NCBI RefSeq assembly: GCF_002102255.1
Contig: NZ_LQPH01000183.1
Span: 45,478-109,477 of the forward strand
Source of the DNA: Mycobacterium nebraskense
Lineage (GTDB): Bacteria > Actinomycetota > Actinomycetes > Mycobacteriales > Mycobacteriaceae
Direction of reading: 5' to 3'
DNA: 64,000 nt
The notes under the pieces are model-generated. The model made no database searches and was not told the origin of the DNA. It saw only the letters and a program-made list of their open reading frames with translations. Made by a program: the position numbers and the translations under genes. This document shows positions 24,582-33,408 of the stretch, one piece after another (position 1 is the stretch's first letter; every line of letters begins with the position of its first letter).

Positions 24582-24702
24582 CGCCGGCCTCCTGCTTCAT
24601 CTGAACTTGTTCAGCGGCTTGCTTGGTTCCGAAGAGCCGCACTGCCCCGCTGGTATTTCTCTACCCTACCGGGCAACGGCGACGTTCCCCGGTTAACTTG
24701 GC

Positions 24703-26211
24703 TTAGCTCGTGAGTTGTTCCACCAGTTCGGCGGCGCTATCCACCGAGTCCAGCAACGCTCCGACGTGCGCCTTGCTGCCGCGCAGCGGCTCCAGCGTCG
24801 GAATGCGCACCAGCGAATCGCCGCCCAGGTCGAAGATCACCGAGTCCCAGCTGGCCGCGGCGATGTCGGCGCCGAACCTGCGCAGGCACTCACCGCGGAA
24901 GTACGCGCGCGTGTCGGTCGGCGGGTTGTCCACCGCCTCCAGCACCTGGTGTTCGGTGACCAGACGCTTCATCGAGCCCCGCGCGACGAGCCGGTTGTAC
25001 AGGCCCTTGTCCAGCCGGACATCGGAATACTGCAGGTCGACGAGATGCAGCCGCGGCGCCGACCAGCTCAGGTTCTCCCGCTGCCGGAACCCCTCCAGCA
25101 GGCGCAGCTTGGCGGGCCAGTCCAGCACCTCAGCGCATTCCATCGGATCCCGCTCGAGTTGGTCGAGCACGTGCGCCCAGGTCTCCACGATGTCGGCCGC
25201 GCGGGGATCAGGGTCGCGGCTGTCGACCAGCTTCGCCACCCGATCCAGGTAAATCCGTTGCAACGCAAGGCCCGTCAATTCGCGGCCGTCGGCCAGGGCC
25301 ACGGCGGCCCGCAGGGACGGATCGCGACTGATCGCGTGGACCGCATGCACCGGCCGGGCCAGCACCAGGTCGCTGAGGTCTATCCCGTGTTCCGGGCCGA
25401 CTTCGATCAAGTCCAGCACCAGCGCCGTGGTGCCCAGCTTCAGATAGGTCGACGTCTCGGCGAGGTTAGCGTCGCCGATGATGACGTGCAGCCGGCGGTA
25501 GCGGTCGGCGTCGGCGTGCGGTTCGTCGCGGGTGTTGATGATGCCGCGCTTGAGTGTGGTTTCGAGGCCGACCTCGACCTCGATGTAATCGGAGCGCTGC
25601 GACAGCTGGAAGCCGGGCTCGTCACCGGAGGGCCCGATGCCGACTCGGCCGGAGCCGGTCACCACCTGCCGGGAGACCAGAAAGGGGGTCAGCCCGGCGA
25701 TGATGGCCGAAAACGGCGTCTGCCGAGACATCAAGTAGTTCTCATGCGCCCCGTACGAGGCGCCTTTGCCGTCCACATTGTTCTTGTAGAGCTGCAGTTT
25801 CGCGGCCCCGGGCACGCTGGCGACGTGCCGGGCGGCGGCCTCCATCACGCGCTCGCCCGCCTTGTCCCAGATCACCGCGTCCAGCGCGTCGGTGCACTCG
25901 GGCGCGGAGTATTCGGGGTGTGCGTGGTCGACGTAGAGCCGCGCTCCGTTGGTCAAGATCATGTTGGCCGCACCGACCTCGTCGGCGTCGACCACCGGTG
26001 GCGGCCCGGCCGAGCGGCTCAGGTCGAAGCCGCGGGCATCCCGCAGTGGCGATTCCACCTCGTAGTCCCAGCGGGTGCGCTTGGCGCGCTGAATGCCGGC
26101 AGCGGCGGCATAAGCCAATACCGCCTGTGTCGAGGTGAGGATCGGGTTGGCGGTCGGGTCCGACGGCGACGAAATGCCGTATTCGACCTCCGTCCCGATA
26201 ATCCGTTGCAT
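24703..26211 (-). CDS. dop: Pup deamidase/depupylase
   Basis: Dop converts the C-terminal Gln of Pup to Glu and also removes Pup from tagged proteins. The 502-residue product begins MQRIIGTEVEYGISSPSDPT and has the catalytic Asp95 in LYVDHAHPEYSAPECTD, then IINTRDEPHADADRYRRLH. The flexible loop after residue 40 (QRAKRTRWDYEVESPLRDAR) separates it from PafA. ATG 26209-26211 gives the family length and start; the frame is open for another 318 bases upstream but that part has no family resemblance and includes a repeat. First gene of dop-pup-prcB-prcA, 121 bases before pup. Confidence 0.96.
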   Translation of the reverse strand: MQRIIGTEVEYGISSPSDPTANPILTSTQAVLAYAAAAGIQRAKRTRWDYEVESPLRDARGFDLSRSAGPPPVVDADEVGAANMILTNGARLYVDHAHPEYSAPECTDALDAVIWDKAGERVMEAAARHVASVPGAAKLQLYKNNVDGKGASYGAHENYLMSRQTPFSAIIAGLTPFLVSRQVVTGSGRVGIGPSGDEPGFQLSQRSDYIEVEVGLETTLKRGIINTRDEPHADADRYRRLHVIIGDANLAETSTYLKLGTTALVLDLIEVGPEHGIDLSDLVLARPVHAVHAISRDPSLRAAVALADGRELTGLALQRIYLDRVAKLVDSRDPDPRAADIVETWAHVLDQLERDPMECAEVLDWPAKLRLLEGFRQRENLSWSAPRLHLVDLQYSDVRLDKGLYNRLVARGSMKRLVTEHQVLEAVDNPPTDTRAYFRGECLRRFGADIAAASWDSVIFDLGGDSLVRIPTLEPLRGSKAHVGALLDSVDSAAELVEQLTS

Positions 26212-26224
26212 GGCGCAAGCGTAG

Positions 26225-26257
26225 GCCCGCCGACGATGCACCCCGCGCGGCGGGGCG
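26225..26257. repeat. 33-bp palindromic repeat, copy 1
   Basis: This unit recurs at 26283-26315 with one mismatch (position 16). Each copy contains a perfect 7-bp stem with a 3-base loop (GCCCCGC/GCGGGGC in copy 2). No T-run follows, so it is not a standard terminator. It lies between the divergent genes dop and the Rv2113-like gene. Confidence 0.8.
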
Positions 26258-26282
26258 AGAAGGAGGCGGGCAATCGGGCTCT

Positions 26283-26315
26283 GCCCGCCGACGATGCGCC
26301 CCGCGCGGCGGGGCG
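26283..26315. repeat. 33-bp palindromic repeat, copy 2
   Basis: Second copy, 58 bases from the first and in the same orientation. The perfect hairpin GCCCCGC-GCG-GCGGGGC is at its right end. It resembles a dispersed intergenic palindrome; genome-wide copies cannot be checked here. Confidence 0.8.
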
Positions 26316-26386
26316 GGCAACCGGCGGATGTCTGTAGTCGCTCAACCACCAGCGCGGGCGACTTGCCCGTCGTAGGGTGACCCGGC

Positions 26387-27577
26387 ATGGACCTAACTCT
26401 GCGCCGCACACCACGCCGCCGAGGTCCGGCGAGCGGTGCGGCTGAAAGCTGGTTCCTGGAGCGGGGTTTGCCGTCCGTACTCACCCGGCGCGCCCGGTGG
26501 CGGCGGCTCTGGCCGCGCTCGGCGCCCATGCTGGCGGCCTACGCGACGCTGCAGGCGTGCATCCTGCCGGTGTATCTGGTCACCGGCGGCCACGATGTCG
26601 AAATCACCGGAACGCCAACGACTTCCGAATGGGTCGTGCTGGTGATCGTCGGCGTCAGTCTCCCGCTGATGGCCCTCGTGGGCTGGCTGGTGTCCCGGTC
26701 ACGAAACGGGTGGGCGCGCGCGACGGTAGCCACGGCGTCGGTTCTGGTCGTGGCGTGCGTCTCAGTGGCGACGGCGGACGCCGCGCAACTGCCGCAACAG
26801 GCTGCCGTAGTCGCCGTCGTGCTGATCCTGACGGGATTCGGCGTCGGTTCGGTGGTCGGCTGGGCGGTGCGCATGATGCTGTCGCATTTCGCGATGGTGG
26901 GCGCGCTGGCGGTCCGGGCGTTGCCGGTCGTGCTGCTGACCGCGTTGGTGTTCTTCAACACCTACGTCTGGCTGATGGCCGCGACGATCAGCGGAAACCG
27001 GCTGGGGCTGGCCATGGCGTTCCTGGTCTCCATCGCGGCCGCCTTCGTCATCTCCGCCACGGTGGAACGGGTCCGGCCGATGCTGAAGTCGACGGCGGCC
27101 CTGCCCGAAGAGACCGAGCACCTCGCCGGCACACCGTTCGCGGCCATGCCGGACGCCCCGGACTGCGCACCCCTGAAGAAGACGGAGCGCCTCAACGTCG
27201 TCTTCGTTCTGGCCGCCTCCCAACTGGCGCAGATCCTGGTGGTGGCGGTGGTCACCGCCGCGATCTACCTGATTCTGGGGCTGATCGTGCTCAGCCCCGG
27301 TCTGCTCAACGAATGGACCCACACCGACAAGAGCACCGCGACGGTGTTGGGATTCACGCTGCCGGTTCCGGATTCGCTGGTGCACATGACTCTTTTCCTC
27401 GGCGCGCTGACCTTCATGTACATCAGCGCCCGCGCGGCCGGCGACGCCGAGTACCGCTCCACCTTCCTGGACCCGCTGATCGGCGACCTGCACACCACCC
27501 TGATCGCACGCAACCGCTACCGCGGCGTCGCCGCGCTGCCTGCGCGTGCTGTTGACGGCACCGACGGTAGTGACTAA
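26387..27577 (+). CDS. Conserved polytopic membrane protein (Rv2113-like)
   Basis: A 396-residue protein with about eight to nine hydrophobic segments, for example MLAAYATLQACILPVYLVTG, WVVLVIVGVSLPLMALVGWL and FVLAASQLAQILVVAVVTAA, after a basic N terminus. A polar loop of about 45 residues (around 230-270) divides it in two. No enzymatic motif is seen and the function is unknown. TAGGGT lies eight bases before the ATG (26387), suggesting a nearly leaderless transcript. It is divergent from dop and followed after nine bases by the Rv2114-like gene, as in M. tuberculosis. Confidence 0.85.
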   Translation: MDLTLRRTPRRRGPASGAAESWFLERGLPSVLTRRARWRRLWPRSAPMLAAYATLQACILPVYLVTGGHDVEITGTPTTSEWVVLVIVGVSLPLMALVGWLVSRSRNGWARATVATASVLVVACVSVATADAAQLPQQAAVVAVVLILTGFGVGSVVGWAVRMMLSHFAMVGALAVRALPVVLLTALVFFNTYVWLMAATISGNRLGLAMAFLVSIAAAFVISATVERVRPMLKSTAALPEETEHLAGTPFAAMPDAPDCAPLKKTERLNVVFVLAASQLAQILVVAVVTAAIYLILGLIVLSPGLLNEWTHTDKSTATVLGFTLPVPDSLVHMTLFLGALTFMYISARAAGDAEYRSTFLDPLIGDLHTTLIARNRYRGVAALPARAVDGTDGSD

Positions 27578-27586
27578 CTTCACCGT

Positions 27587-28231
27587 GTGTCCGCCCCCGA
27601 ATCCGACCACGTCGTCGGTAAACACGCACTCGACCTGGCAGGAAAACGCTACGGCGAAGTGCTGCTCGTAACCTCCGGCGAGGCCGGCCCGCAGGCAACG
27701 GTCTACAACAGCTTCCCGCTCAACGACTGTCCCGCCGAACTGTGGTCCGCGCTCGACCCGCACGCCATCGCCGCCGAAAACGGAGTGGCCGCAGCCCTAC
27801 TCAACGGTCCGCGGTACTGGCTGATGAACGCCATCGAAAAAGAAGCCCAGGGCCCACAGGTGACGAAGACCTTCGGCGGAATCGAGATGATCCAGCAGGC
27901 CACCGTCCTGCTGTCTTCGATGAACCCGGCGCCCTACATCCCCAACAAGGTCAACCGGCACACCGTGTTCGTCTTCAACGCCGGCCAACAGGTCTACGAA
28001 CTCATCGACCCCGAGGGACAGCACTGGGTGATGCAGACGTTGAGCCAAGTCTCCGACCCCAACCTGTCGCAAGCCGACTTGCCGCGGCTGGCCGACCGAC
28101 TCGACCTGCCGGCCGGGTGGACCTACCAACCGCGGGTGCTCACCGACGAGTTGCGCGTGGACACGAGGACCCGGGCGGCCCAGGTGCTGCAGGACAATCT
28201 GACCAACAGCTATTCGCTGGTGACCGGCTGA
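27587..28231 (+). CDS. Conserved hypothetical protein (Rv2114-like)
   Basis: A 214-residue soluble protein with no signal peptide. GTG at 27587 is the start; TAACTT precedes it by four bases. It has the conserved stretches VTKTFGGIEMIQQATVLLSS and NRHTVFVFNAGQQVYELIDP. I recognise it only by synteny with Rv2114, between the membrane protein and mpa, and can assign no activity. Its stop faces the mpa stop, 28 bases away. Confidence 0.82.
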   Translation: MSAPESDHVVGKHALDLAGKRYGEVLLVTSGEAGPQATVYNSFPLNDCPAELWSALDPHAIAAENGVAAALLNGPRYWLMNAIEKEAQGPQVTKTFGGIEMIQQATVLLSSMNPAPYIPNKVNRHTVFVFNAGQQVYELIDPEGQHWVMQTLSQVSDPNLSQADLPRLADRLDLPAGWTYQPRVLTDELRVDTRTRAAQVLQDNLTNSYSLVTG

Positions 28232-28259
28232 CCCTGAACGGCACCTGGGCTGTGGAGCC

Positions 28260-30089
28260 CTACAGGTACTGGCCGAGGTTGGATTCAGTGTCGATGGCCC
28301 GCGATGCGCTCGAGCTCTTGCCGGTGACCAGGGTGCGGATGTAGACGATCCGCTCGCCCTTCTTGCCCGAAATCCGCGCCCAGTCATCGGGGTTGGTGGT
28401 GTTGGGCAGGTCCTCGTTCTCGGCGAACTCGTCGACGATCGAGTCGAGCAGATGCTGGATGCGCAGACCCGGTTGCCCGGTCTCCAGCACCGACTTGATC
28501 GCGTTCTTCTTCGCCCGGTCGACGACGTTCTGGATCATCGCCCCGGAGTTGAAGTCCTTGAAGTACATGACTTCCTTGTCACCGTTGGCGTAGGTGACCT
28601 CCAGGAACCGGTTGTCGTCGATCTCGGCGTACATCCGCTCGACGACCTTCTCGATCATCGCCCTGATGCAGGCCGAACGGTCGCCGCCGAACTCGGCGAG
28701 ATCGTCGGCGTGCACCGGCAGCGTCTCGACAAGGTACTTCGAGAAGATGTCTTGCGCCGCTTCGGCATCGGGGCGCTCGATCTTGATCTTCACGTCCAGA
28801 CGGCCGGGCCGCAGGATCGCGGGGTCGATCATGTCCTCACGGTTGGAGGCACCGATCACGATGACGTTCTCGAGACCCTCCACACCGTCGATCTCGCTCA
28901 GCAGCTGCGGGACCACCGTGGTCTCGACGTCCGAGGACACCCCCGTGCCGCGGGTGCGGAATATCGAGTCCATCTCGTCGAAGAACACGATCACCGGTGT
29001 TCCTTCGGACGCCTTTTCCCGTGCCCGCTGGAAGATCAGCCGGATGTGGCGCTCGGTCTCGCCGACGAACTTGTTCAACAGTTCGGGGCCCTTGATGTTG
29101 AGGAAGTAGGACTTCGCCTCGCGCGCGTCGTCGCCACGCACCTCGGCCATCTTCTTGGCCAGCGAGTTCGCCACCGCTTTGGCGATCAACGTCTTCCCAC
29201 AGCCGGGCGGGCCGTACAGCAACACGCCCTTGGGCGGGCGCAGCGCGTACTCCCGGTACAGCTCCTTGTGCAGGAAGGGCAGCTCCACCGCGTCGCGGAT
29301 CTGCTCGATCTGGCGAGTCAGGCCACCGATGTCCTGGTAGCTGACGTCGGGCACCTCTTCCAGTACCAGGTCTTCGACCTCGGCCTTGGGAATGCGCTCG
29401 AACGCGTAGCCCGCCTTGGTGTCGACCAACAGCGAGTCGCCCGGCCGCAGCTTGCGCGGCCTGGTGTCGTCGTTGAGCGCGTCGGGATGACCCTCGGGCA
29501 GGTCCTCGGCCACCAGTGGCTCGGCGAGCCACACGATGCGTTCCTCGTCGGCGTGGCCGACGACCAATGCCCGGTGTCCATCGGCCAAGAGCTCACGCAA
29601 CGTCGATATCTCGCCGACGGATTCGAACGTACCGGCCTCGACAACGGTCAGCGCCTCGTTGAGGCGAACCGTCTGGCCCTTCCGCAGCGACGAAACGTCG
29701 ATGTTCGGCGAGCACGTCAGCCGCATCTTGCGACCCGAGGTGAACACGTCGACCGTGTCGTCCTCGTGCGCGCCCAGCAATACGCCGTAGCCACTCGGCG
29801 GCTGCCCGAGCCGATCGACTTCCTCCCGCAACGCCAGTAGTTGCTGGCGCGCCTCTTTGAGCGTCTCCATCAGCTTCGAGTTGCGGGCCGCCAGCGAGTC
29901 GATACGGGCTTCGAGCTGATGCACATCGCGCGCAGAGCGGGCGCTGCCTTGCGCCCCGGCCGCATGCTCGAGTTGCTCGCGCAGCAGCGCTGCCTCGCGG
30001 CGTAATTCTTCCAATTCGGCAGCATCGTCGCTGGACATGCCTGACTCGTGGGGGGTACCGAATGCTTCAGAACGCTCTGAGCCACCCAT
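28260..30089 (-). CDS. mpa: Mycobacterial proteasome ATPase Mpa (ARC)
   Basis: Mpa is the hexameric AAA+ unfoldase that binds Pup and threads pupylated proteins into the 20S core. The 609 residues match the M. tuberculosis length. In order: an N-terminal coiled coil (about 20-100) that holds Pup, OB-fold interdomains (about 100-240), then the AAA module with Walker A GPPGCGKT, Walker B VIVFFDEMD and arginine-finger region ILRPGRLD. The final residues QYL insert between PrcA subunits and open the gate. The ATG at 30087-30089 has AAAGGAG seven bases upstream; the frame is open beyond it but without support. Confidence 0.97.
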   Translation of the reverse strand: MGGSERSEAFGTPHESGMSSDDAAELEELRREAALLREQLEHAAGAQGSARSARDVHQLEARIDSLAARNSKLMETLKEARQQLLALREEVDRLGQPPSGYGVLLGAHEDDTVDVFTSGRKMRLTCSPNIDVSSLRKGQTVRLNEALTVVEAGTFESVGEISTLRELLADGHRALVVGHADEERIVWLAEPLVAEDLPEGHPDALNDDTRPRKLRPGDSLLVDTKAGYAFERIPKAEVEDLVLEEVPDVSYQDIGGLTRQIEQIRDAVELPFLHKELYREYALRPPKGVLLYGPPGCGKTLIAKAVANSLAKKMAEVRGDDAREAKSYFLNIKGPELLNKFVGETERHIRLIFQRAREKASEGTPVIVFFDEMDSIFRTRGTGVSSDVETTVVPQLLSEIDGVEGLENVIVIGASNREDMIDPAILRPGRLDVKIKIERPDAEAAQDIFSKYLVETLPVHADDLAEFGGDRSACIRAMIEKVVERMYAEIDDNRFLEVTYANGDKEVMYFKDFNSGAMIQNVVDRAKKNAIKSVLETGQPGLRIQHLLDSIVDEFAENEDLPNTTNPDDWARISGKKGERIVYIRTLVTGKSSSASRAIDTESNLGQYL

Positions 30090-30399
30090 GTTGCGCTCCT
30101 TTCCCACACCGAAATGGCGCGGTGGATACTTCAAAGCTACCGGCGATTGACCCATGATGTGCGGAGTCAAATACCCACGAAAAGTTAAGATTTTCGTCTC
30201 GCTGGTAATCTCGGCCACTAATCTCGCTGATCGAAAGGGCCGCCGTGACCGCAAAAGGCCTCGCCACGTGCTTCGTCGGCGCAGCCGACGTCGGGATGGC
30301 GACCGCGGGTGTGAGTTCAGTTGCACCCGTTGGCCCGACCGCACGGCGGGTGCCCGTGTCGGAGAGCGCCACTACCCCCCAGCCGGCCTGATCGACTGG
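30090..30399. other. Divergent promoter region between mpa and the lppK-like gene
   Basis: These 310 bases hold the mpa ribosome site next to the mpa start and an AT-richer patch (about 30120-30235). I see no small gene with family support; a frame in phase with the lipoprotein gene is open from 30154, but the added N-terminal residues lack a signal-peptide character. Confidence 0.5.
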
Positions 30400-30984
30400 A
30401 TGCACCGACACCTGTCCGCAGCGTTGAGCGCCGCCACCGTCCTGGCGGCGGTCGGGATCTCGGGATGTTCGTCGCATCAACAACCCAGGATCGCCTCCTC
30501 CATGCCCGCGGCGGCACCGGCCACGTCGAGCACGACTGTCATCTCTCCGACTACCCCGCTGCCGACGCCCGAAGCCCTTACCGACATCCTGACCCGGCTG
30601 GCCGACCCGAAGGTACCCGGTATCAACAAGGTGAGCCTTGTCGAAGGCGCGACCCCCGAGAGCGCGGACACCCTGGACAAGTTCACCAACGCGTTGCGCG
30701 ACAACGGCTACCTGCCCATGAACTTCGTCGCGCACGACATCGCCTGGTCGGACAAGAACCCCTCCAACGTGGTGGCGACCATCGACGTCAACACCGCCCG
30801 GCCGGCCAACTCCAGCTTCCACTTCCCCATGGAATTCACGCCCTTCCAAGGGGGTTGGCAGTTATCCCGGCGAACCGCCGAAATGCTGTTGGCGCTGGGC
30901 AAGTCACCGGCGGTGACGCCACCTCCCAACCCGGCGCCCGCACCGGCCCCGGAGCCCGGCCCGACACCGAGTCCACCCGGTTGA
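30400..30984 (+). CDS. lppK: Probable lipoprotein LppK
   Basis: A 194-residue secreted lipoprotein. The signal peptide (MHRHLSAALSAATVLAAVGI) ends in a lipobox-like ISGC, so the Cys at residue 23 should be lipidated. A Pro/Thr/Ala-rich spacer follows, then a folded domain with NKVSLVEGATPESADTLDKF and TFPMEF-type strands (SSFHFPMEFTPFQGGWQLSR), and a Pro-rich tail. Order matches Rv2116 next to mpa. ATG 30400 is chosen for the signal peptide; longer in-frame starts exist. Function unknown. Confidence 0.85.
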   Translation: MHRHLSAALSAATVLAAVGISGCSSHQQPRIASSMPAAAPATSSTTVISPTTPLPTPEALTDILTRLADPKVPGINKVSLVEGATPESADTLDKFTNALRDNGYLPMNFVAHDIAWSDKNPSNVVATIDVNTARPANSSFHFPMEFTPFQGGWQLSRRTAEMLLALGKSPAVTPPPNPAPAPAPEPGPTPSPPG

Positions 30985-30992
30985 CGCGCGGC

Positions 30993-31286
30993 ATGTGGAT
31001 CGGCTGGCTCGAGTTCGACGTGTTGCTGGGTGATGTCCGATCACTCAAACAGAAGCGGTCGGTGATCCGCCCCGTCGTCGCCGAGCTGCAACGCAAGTTC
31101 AGCGTGTCGGCGGCCGAGACAGGGTCGCACGAGCTGTATCGGCGCGCGGGAATCGGTCTGGCCACGGTGTCTGGCGACAGGAGCCATGCCGTCGACGTCC
31201 TGGACGCGGCCGAACGGCTGGTGGCCGCACACCCCGAGTTCGAGTTGCTGTCGGTGCGACGGGGCCTGCATCGCAGCGACGATTAG
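30993..31286 (+). CDS. DUF503 family protein (YlxP-like)
   Basis: A 97-residue small protein: MWIGWLEFDVLLGDVRSLKQ, then KRSVIRPVVAELQRKFSVSA, the DUF503 pattern of a ferredoxin-like fold. YlxP relatives are found with translation and ribosome-maturation genes in other bacteria; the role here is not known. ATG 30993 matches the length of Rv2117 (97 aa). Starts nine bases after the lipoprotein stop, so probably the same transcript. Confidence 0.88.
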   Translation: MWIGWLEFDVLLGDVRSLKQKRSVIRPVVAELQRKFSVSAAETGSHELYRRAGIGLATVSGDRSHAVDVLDAAERLVAAHPEFELLSVRRGLHRSDD

Positions 31287-31346
31287 GGCCTAGCCGACGG
31301 TGGCGACCCGCGCGCCCGGCAACGGCGCGCTCGCGATCGCCACTAA

Positions 31347-32189
31347 CTAGCCGTCGCGGCCCTCGCGTTTGCGTCCCAACGGCGCCGGGGCGACGACGCC
31401 GGGTGCGAGCCGGCGCGTGAAGATCAGGAACGCGGTGTGCCCGCGCATGGAGTGCTGCGGCCGAACGGCAAGGCCGACGACGTTCCAGCCGCGTTGCAGC
31501 GTCTCCCACGACCGCGGCTCGGTCCAGCACTGCTGGGTCCGCAAAGCCTCCACGACCCGCGACAGCTGGGTCACCGTGGCGACATAGATCATCAGGACGC
31601 CGCCAGGGATCAGCAGCCTGGCCACCGCGTCGAGCACCTCCCACGGCGCCAGCATGTCCAGCACGGCCCGGTCGAAGGAGCCGTCGGGCCGATCGGAGTC
31701 GGCGACGTCGCCGACGATCAGCTCCCAGTTGTCCGGCAGCCCGTCGAAGAACACCGCGACGTTGCGGCGGGCGTGTTCGGCGTGATCGGCGCGCTGTTCG
31801 TAGGAGACCACCCGTCCGTCGGGGCCGACCGCGCGAAGCAGCGAGCAGGTCAGCGCCCCCGATCCGGCTCCGGCCTCCAGCACGCGCGCGCCCGGAAACA
31901 TGTCGCCCTCGTGCACGATCTGCGCGGCGTCCTTGGGGTAGATAACCTGCGGTCCGCGGGGCATCGACATGATGTAGTCGACCAGCAGCGGGCGCAGCAC
32001 CAGGAAGGGCGCGCCGTTGCTGGACTTGACCACGCTGCCCTGTTCCAGTCCGATGAGCGCATCGTGGGCGATCGAGCCGCGATGGGTATGGAACTCGGCG
32101 CCGGGCGTGAGCGACATCGTGTAGTGCCGGCCCTTGGCATCGGTGAGTTGGACGCGTTCCCCGACGGTGAACGGGCCGGTTGCGGACAC
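31347..32189 (-). CDS. trmI: tRNA (adenine(58)-N1)-methyltransferase
   Basis: The enzyme methylates N1 of A58 in the T-loop of tRNAs with SAM. The 280-residue protein has an N-terminal beta domain, then the Rossmann core with SAM loop VLEAGAGSGALTCSLLRAVG, acidic Glu in VVSYEQRADHAE, and VLDMLAPWEVLDAVARLL. It corresponds to Rv2118c, a homotetramer. GTG 32187-32189 starts it. It is divergent from the RecB-like gene, with 73 bases between the start codons. Confidence 0.95.
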   Translation of the reverse strand: MSATGPFTVGERVQLTDAKGRHYTMSLTPGAEFHTHRGSIAHDALIGLEQGSVVKSSNGAPFLVLRPLLVDYIMSMPRGPQVIYPKDAAQIVHEGDMFPGARVLEAGAGSGALTCSLLRAVGPDGRVVSYEQRADHAEHARRNVAVFFDGLPDNWELIVGDVADSDRPDGSFDRAVLDMLAPWEVLDAVARLLIPGGVLMIYVATVTQLSRVVEALRTQQCWTEPRSWETLQRGWNVVGLAVRPQHSMRGHTAFLIFTRRLAPGVVAPAPLGRKREGRDG

Positions 32190-32250
32190 GCCGTCTAGCG
32201 TGCCAGCCGACTCGCCGCGGGCGGTGCTCGGGGTTGTCGGCGCCCGGTTC

Positions 32251-32256
32251 TACGCT
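32251..32256 (+). promoter_or_regulatory. Leaderless -10 box (TACGCT) for the RecB-like nuclease gene
   Basis: TACGCT ends six bases before the ATG at 32263 with no Shine-Dalgarno in between, so the transcript probably begins at the start codon. It is the same box and spacing as at 53253-53258. Confidence 0.55.
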
Positions 32257-32262
32257 GCGGAC

Positions 32263-33141
32263 ATGACCGACCAGCCGCAGGCACTCGCGCGGCCGGCTGC
32301 AAAACCGGCGCTGTCACCGTCGCGGGCGGCGGACTTCAAGCAGTGCCCGCTGCTGTACCGGTTCCGGGCGATCGACCGGTTGCCCGAGGCGCCGTCGGCC
32401 GCACAGTTGCGCGGCTCGGTGGTGCACGCCGCCCTGCAGCACCTCTACGGCCTGCCCGCCGCGCAGCGCGATCCCGACACCGCGCTGTCACTGGTCGAGC
32501 CGGCCTGGGACCAGGTGATCGCCGCGGCGCCGGAACTGGTCGGCGAGTTCGATCCCGAGCAGCGCGGCCAGCTTCTCGGCGAGGCCCGCGCGTTGCTCTC
32601 CGGCTACTACCGGCTCGAGGACCCGACCCGCTTCGACCCGCAGTGTTGCGAAGAGCGCGTGGAGGTCCAGCTCGCCGACGGGACGCTGCTGCGCGGATTC
32701 ATCGACCGGATCGACGTCGCCGCCACGGGAGAGCTGCGGGTGGTCGACTACAAGACCGGCAAGGCGCCGCCGGCGGCGCGGGCCCTGGCCGAGTTCAAAG
32801 CGATGTTCCAGATGAAGTTCTACGCGGTGGCCCTGCTGCGCACGCGCGGCGTGCCGCCCACCCGGCTGCGGCTCATCTATCTCGCCGACGGGCAAGTGTT
32901 GGACTACTCGCCGGACCACGACGAGTTGCTGCGCTTCGAGAAAACCCTGATGGCGATCTGGCGTGCCATCCAATCCGCCGGCCAGACGGGTGATTTCCGT
33001 CCCAATCAGTCGCGGTTGTGTGATTGGTGCCCCCACCAGCAGCACTGCCCGCTGTTCGGCGGAACGCCGCCGGCCTACCCCGGGTGGCCGGATTACGCAC
33101 GGGCGCAAGGGGTTTCGCCGCAGTCCGAACCGGCTGCCTGA
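32263..33141 (+). CDS. RecB-like PD-(D/E)XK nuclease with Fe-S cluster cysteines
   Basis: A 292-residue nuclease (Rv2119-like). Motifs of the RecB/Cas4 fold are in order: SPSRAADFKQCPLLYRFRAI, then GSVVHAALQHLYG (His), GFIDRIDVAATG (Asp) and VVDYKTGKAP (Asp-x-Lys). The Cys in KQCPLL together with the C-terminal CDWCPHQQHC gives the four cysteines that hold a 4Fe-4S cluster in AddB/Cas4-type enzymes. It probably acts on DNA ends in repair. ATG 32263 is supported by the leaderless promoter; an in-frame upstream extension overlaps trmI and has no support. Confidence 0.9.
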   Translation: MTDQPQALARPAAKPALSPSRAADFKQCPLLYRFRAIDRLPEAPSAAQLRGSVVHAALQHLYGLPAAQRDPDTALSLVEPAWDQVIAAAPELVGEFDPEQRGQLLGEARALLSGYYRLEDPTRFDPQCCEERVEVQLADGTLLRGFIDRIDVAATGELRVVDYKTGKAPPAARALAEFKAMFQMKFYAVALLRTRGVPPTRLRLIYLADGQVLDYSPDHDELLRFEKTLMAIWRAIQSAGQTGDFRPNQSRLCDWCPHQQHCPLFGGTPPAYPGWPDYARAQGVSPQSEPAA

Positions 33142-33408
33142 TCACCCGCCGGCCCATGAGGTGACAGGGATTTTTTGCTGCGTAACCACCGATGAGCCGG
33201 CCCGCCGGCAAGTGCGGTACGCTGTTGTCAACGTTGGCCGCCGAATGGCTTGCCAGCACGTCGTGATCGATTCGTTATTTCTTCTCAGATCCCCGCGGGG
33301 CGCCGAGTCCGAGATGACCAGGTGCCCACCGCACAGCCTCGAGTCGCGGCGATCGAAGTTGCCAGACGGGCAATCTCGCTACCACCGACGCTATAGGGAC
33401 ATTGAAAC
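33142..33408 (+). other. Leader region before the DEAD-box helicase gene
   Basis: These 267 bases contain no gene I can support. TACGCT at 33220-33225 could be a -10, which would give a 5' leader of about 180 bases; long leaders are common for cold-inducible RNA helicases. No ribosome site is obvious before ATG 33409. Confidence 0.35.

Noticed and set aside
24715..26337. Long plus-strand open frame opposite dop
   Set aside because: Shadow of dop, which has all catalytic motifs.
26212..26529. N-terminal extension of Dop
   Set aside because: The frame is open but the added part is Arg-rich, contains the palindromic repeats and precedes the conserved MQRIIGTEVEYG start.
28452..29840. Long plus-strand open frame opposite mpa
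   Set aside because: Antisense shadow of mpa; Asp/Leu/Val/Gln-rich with no motifs.
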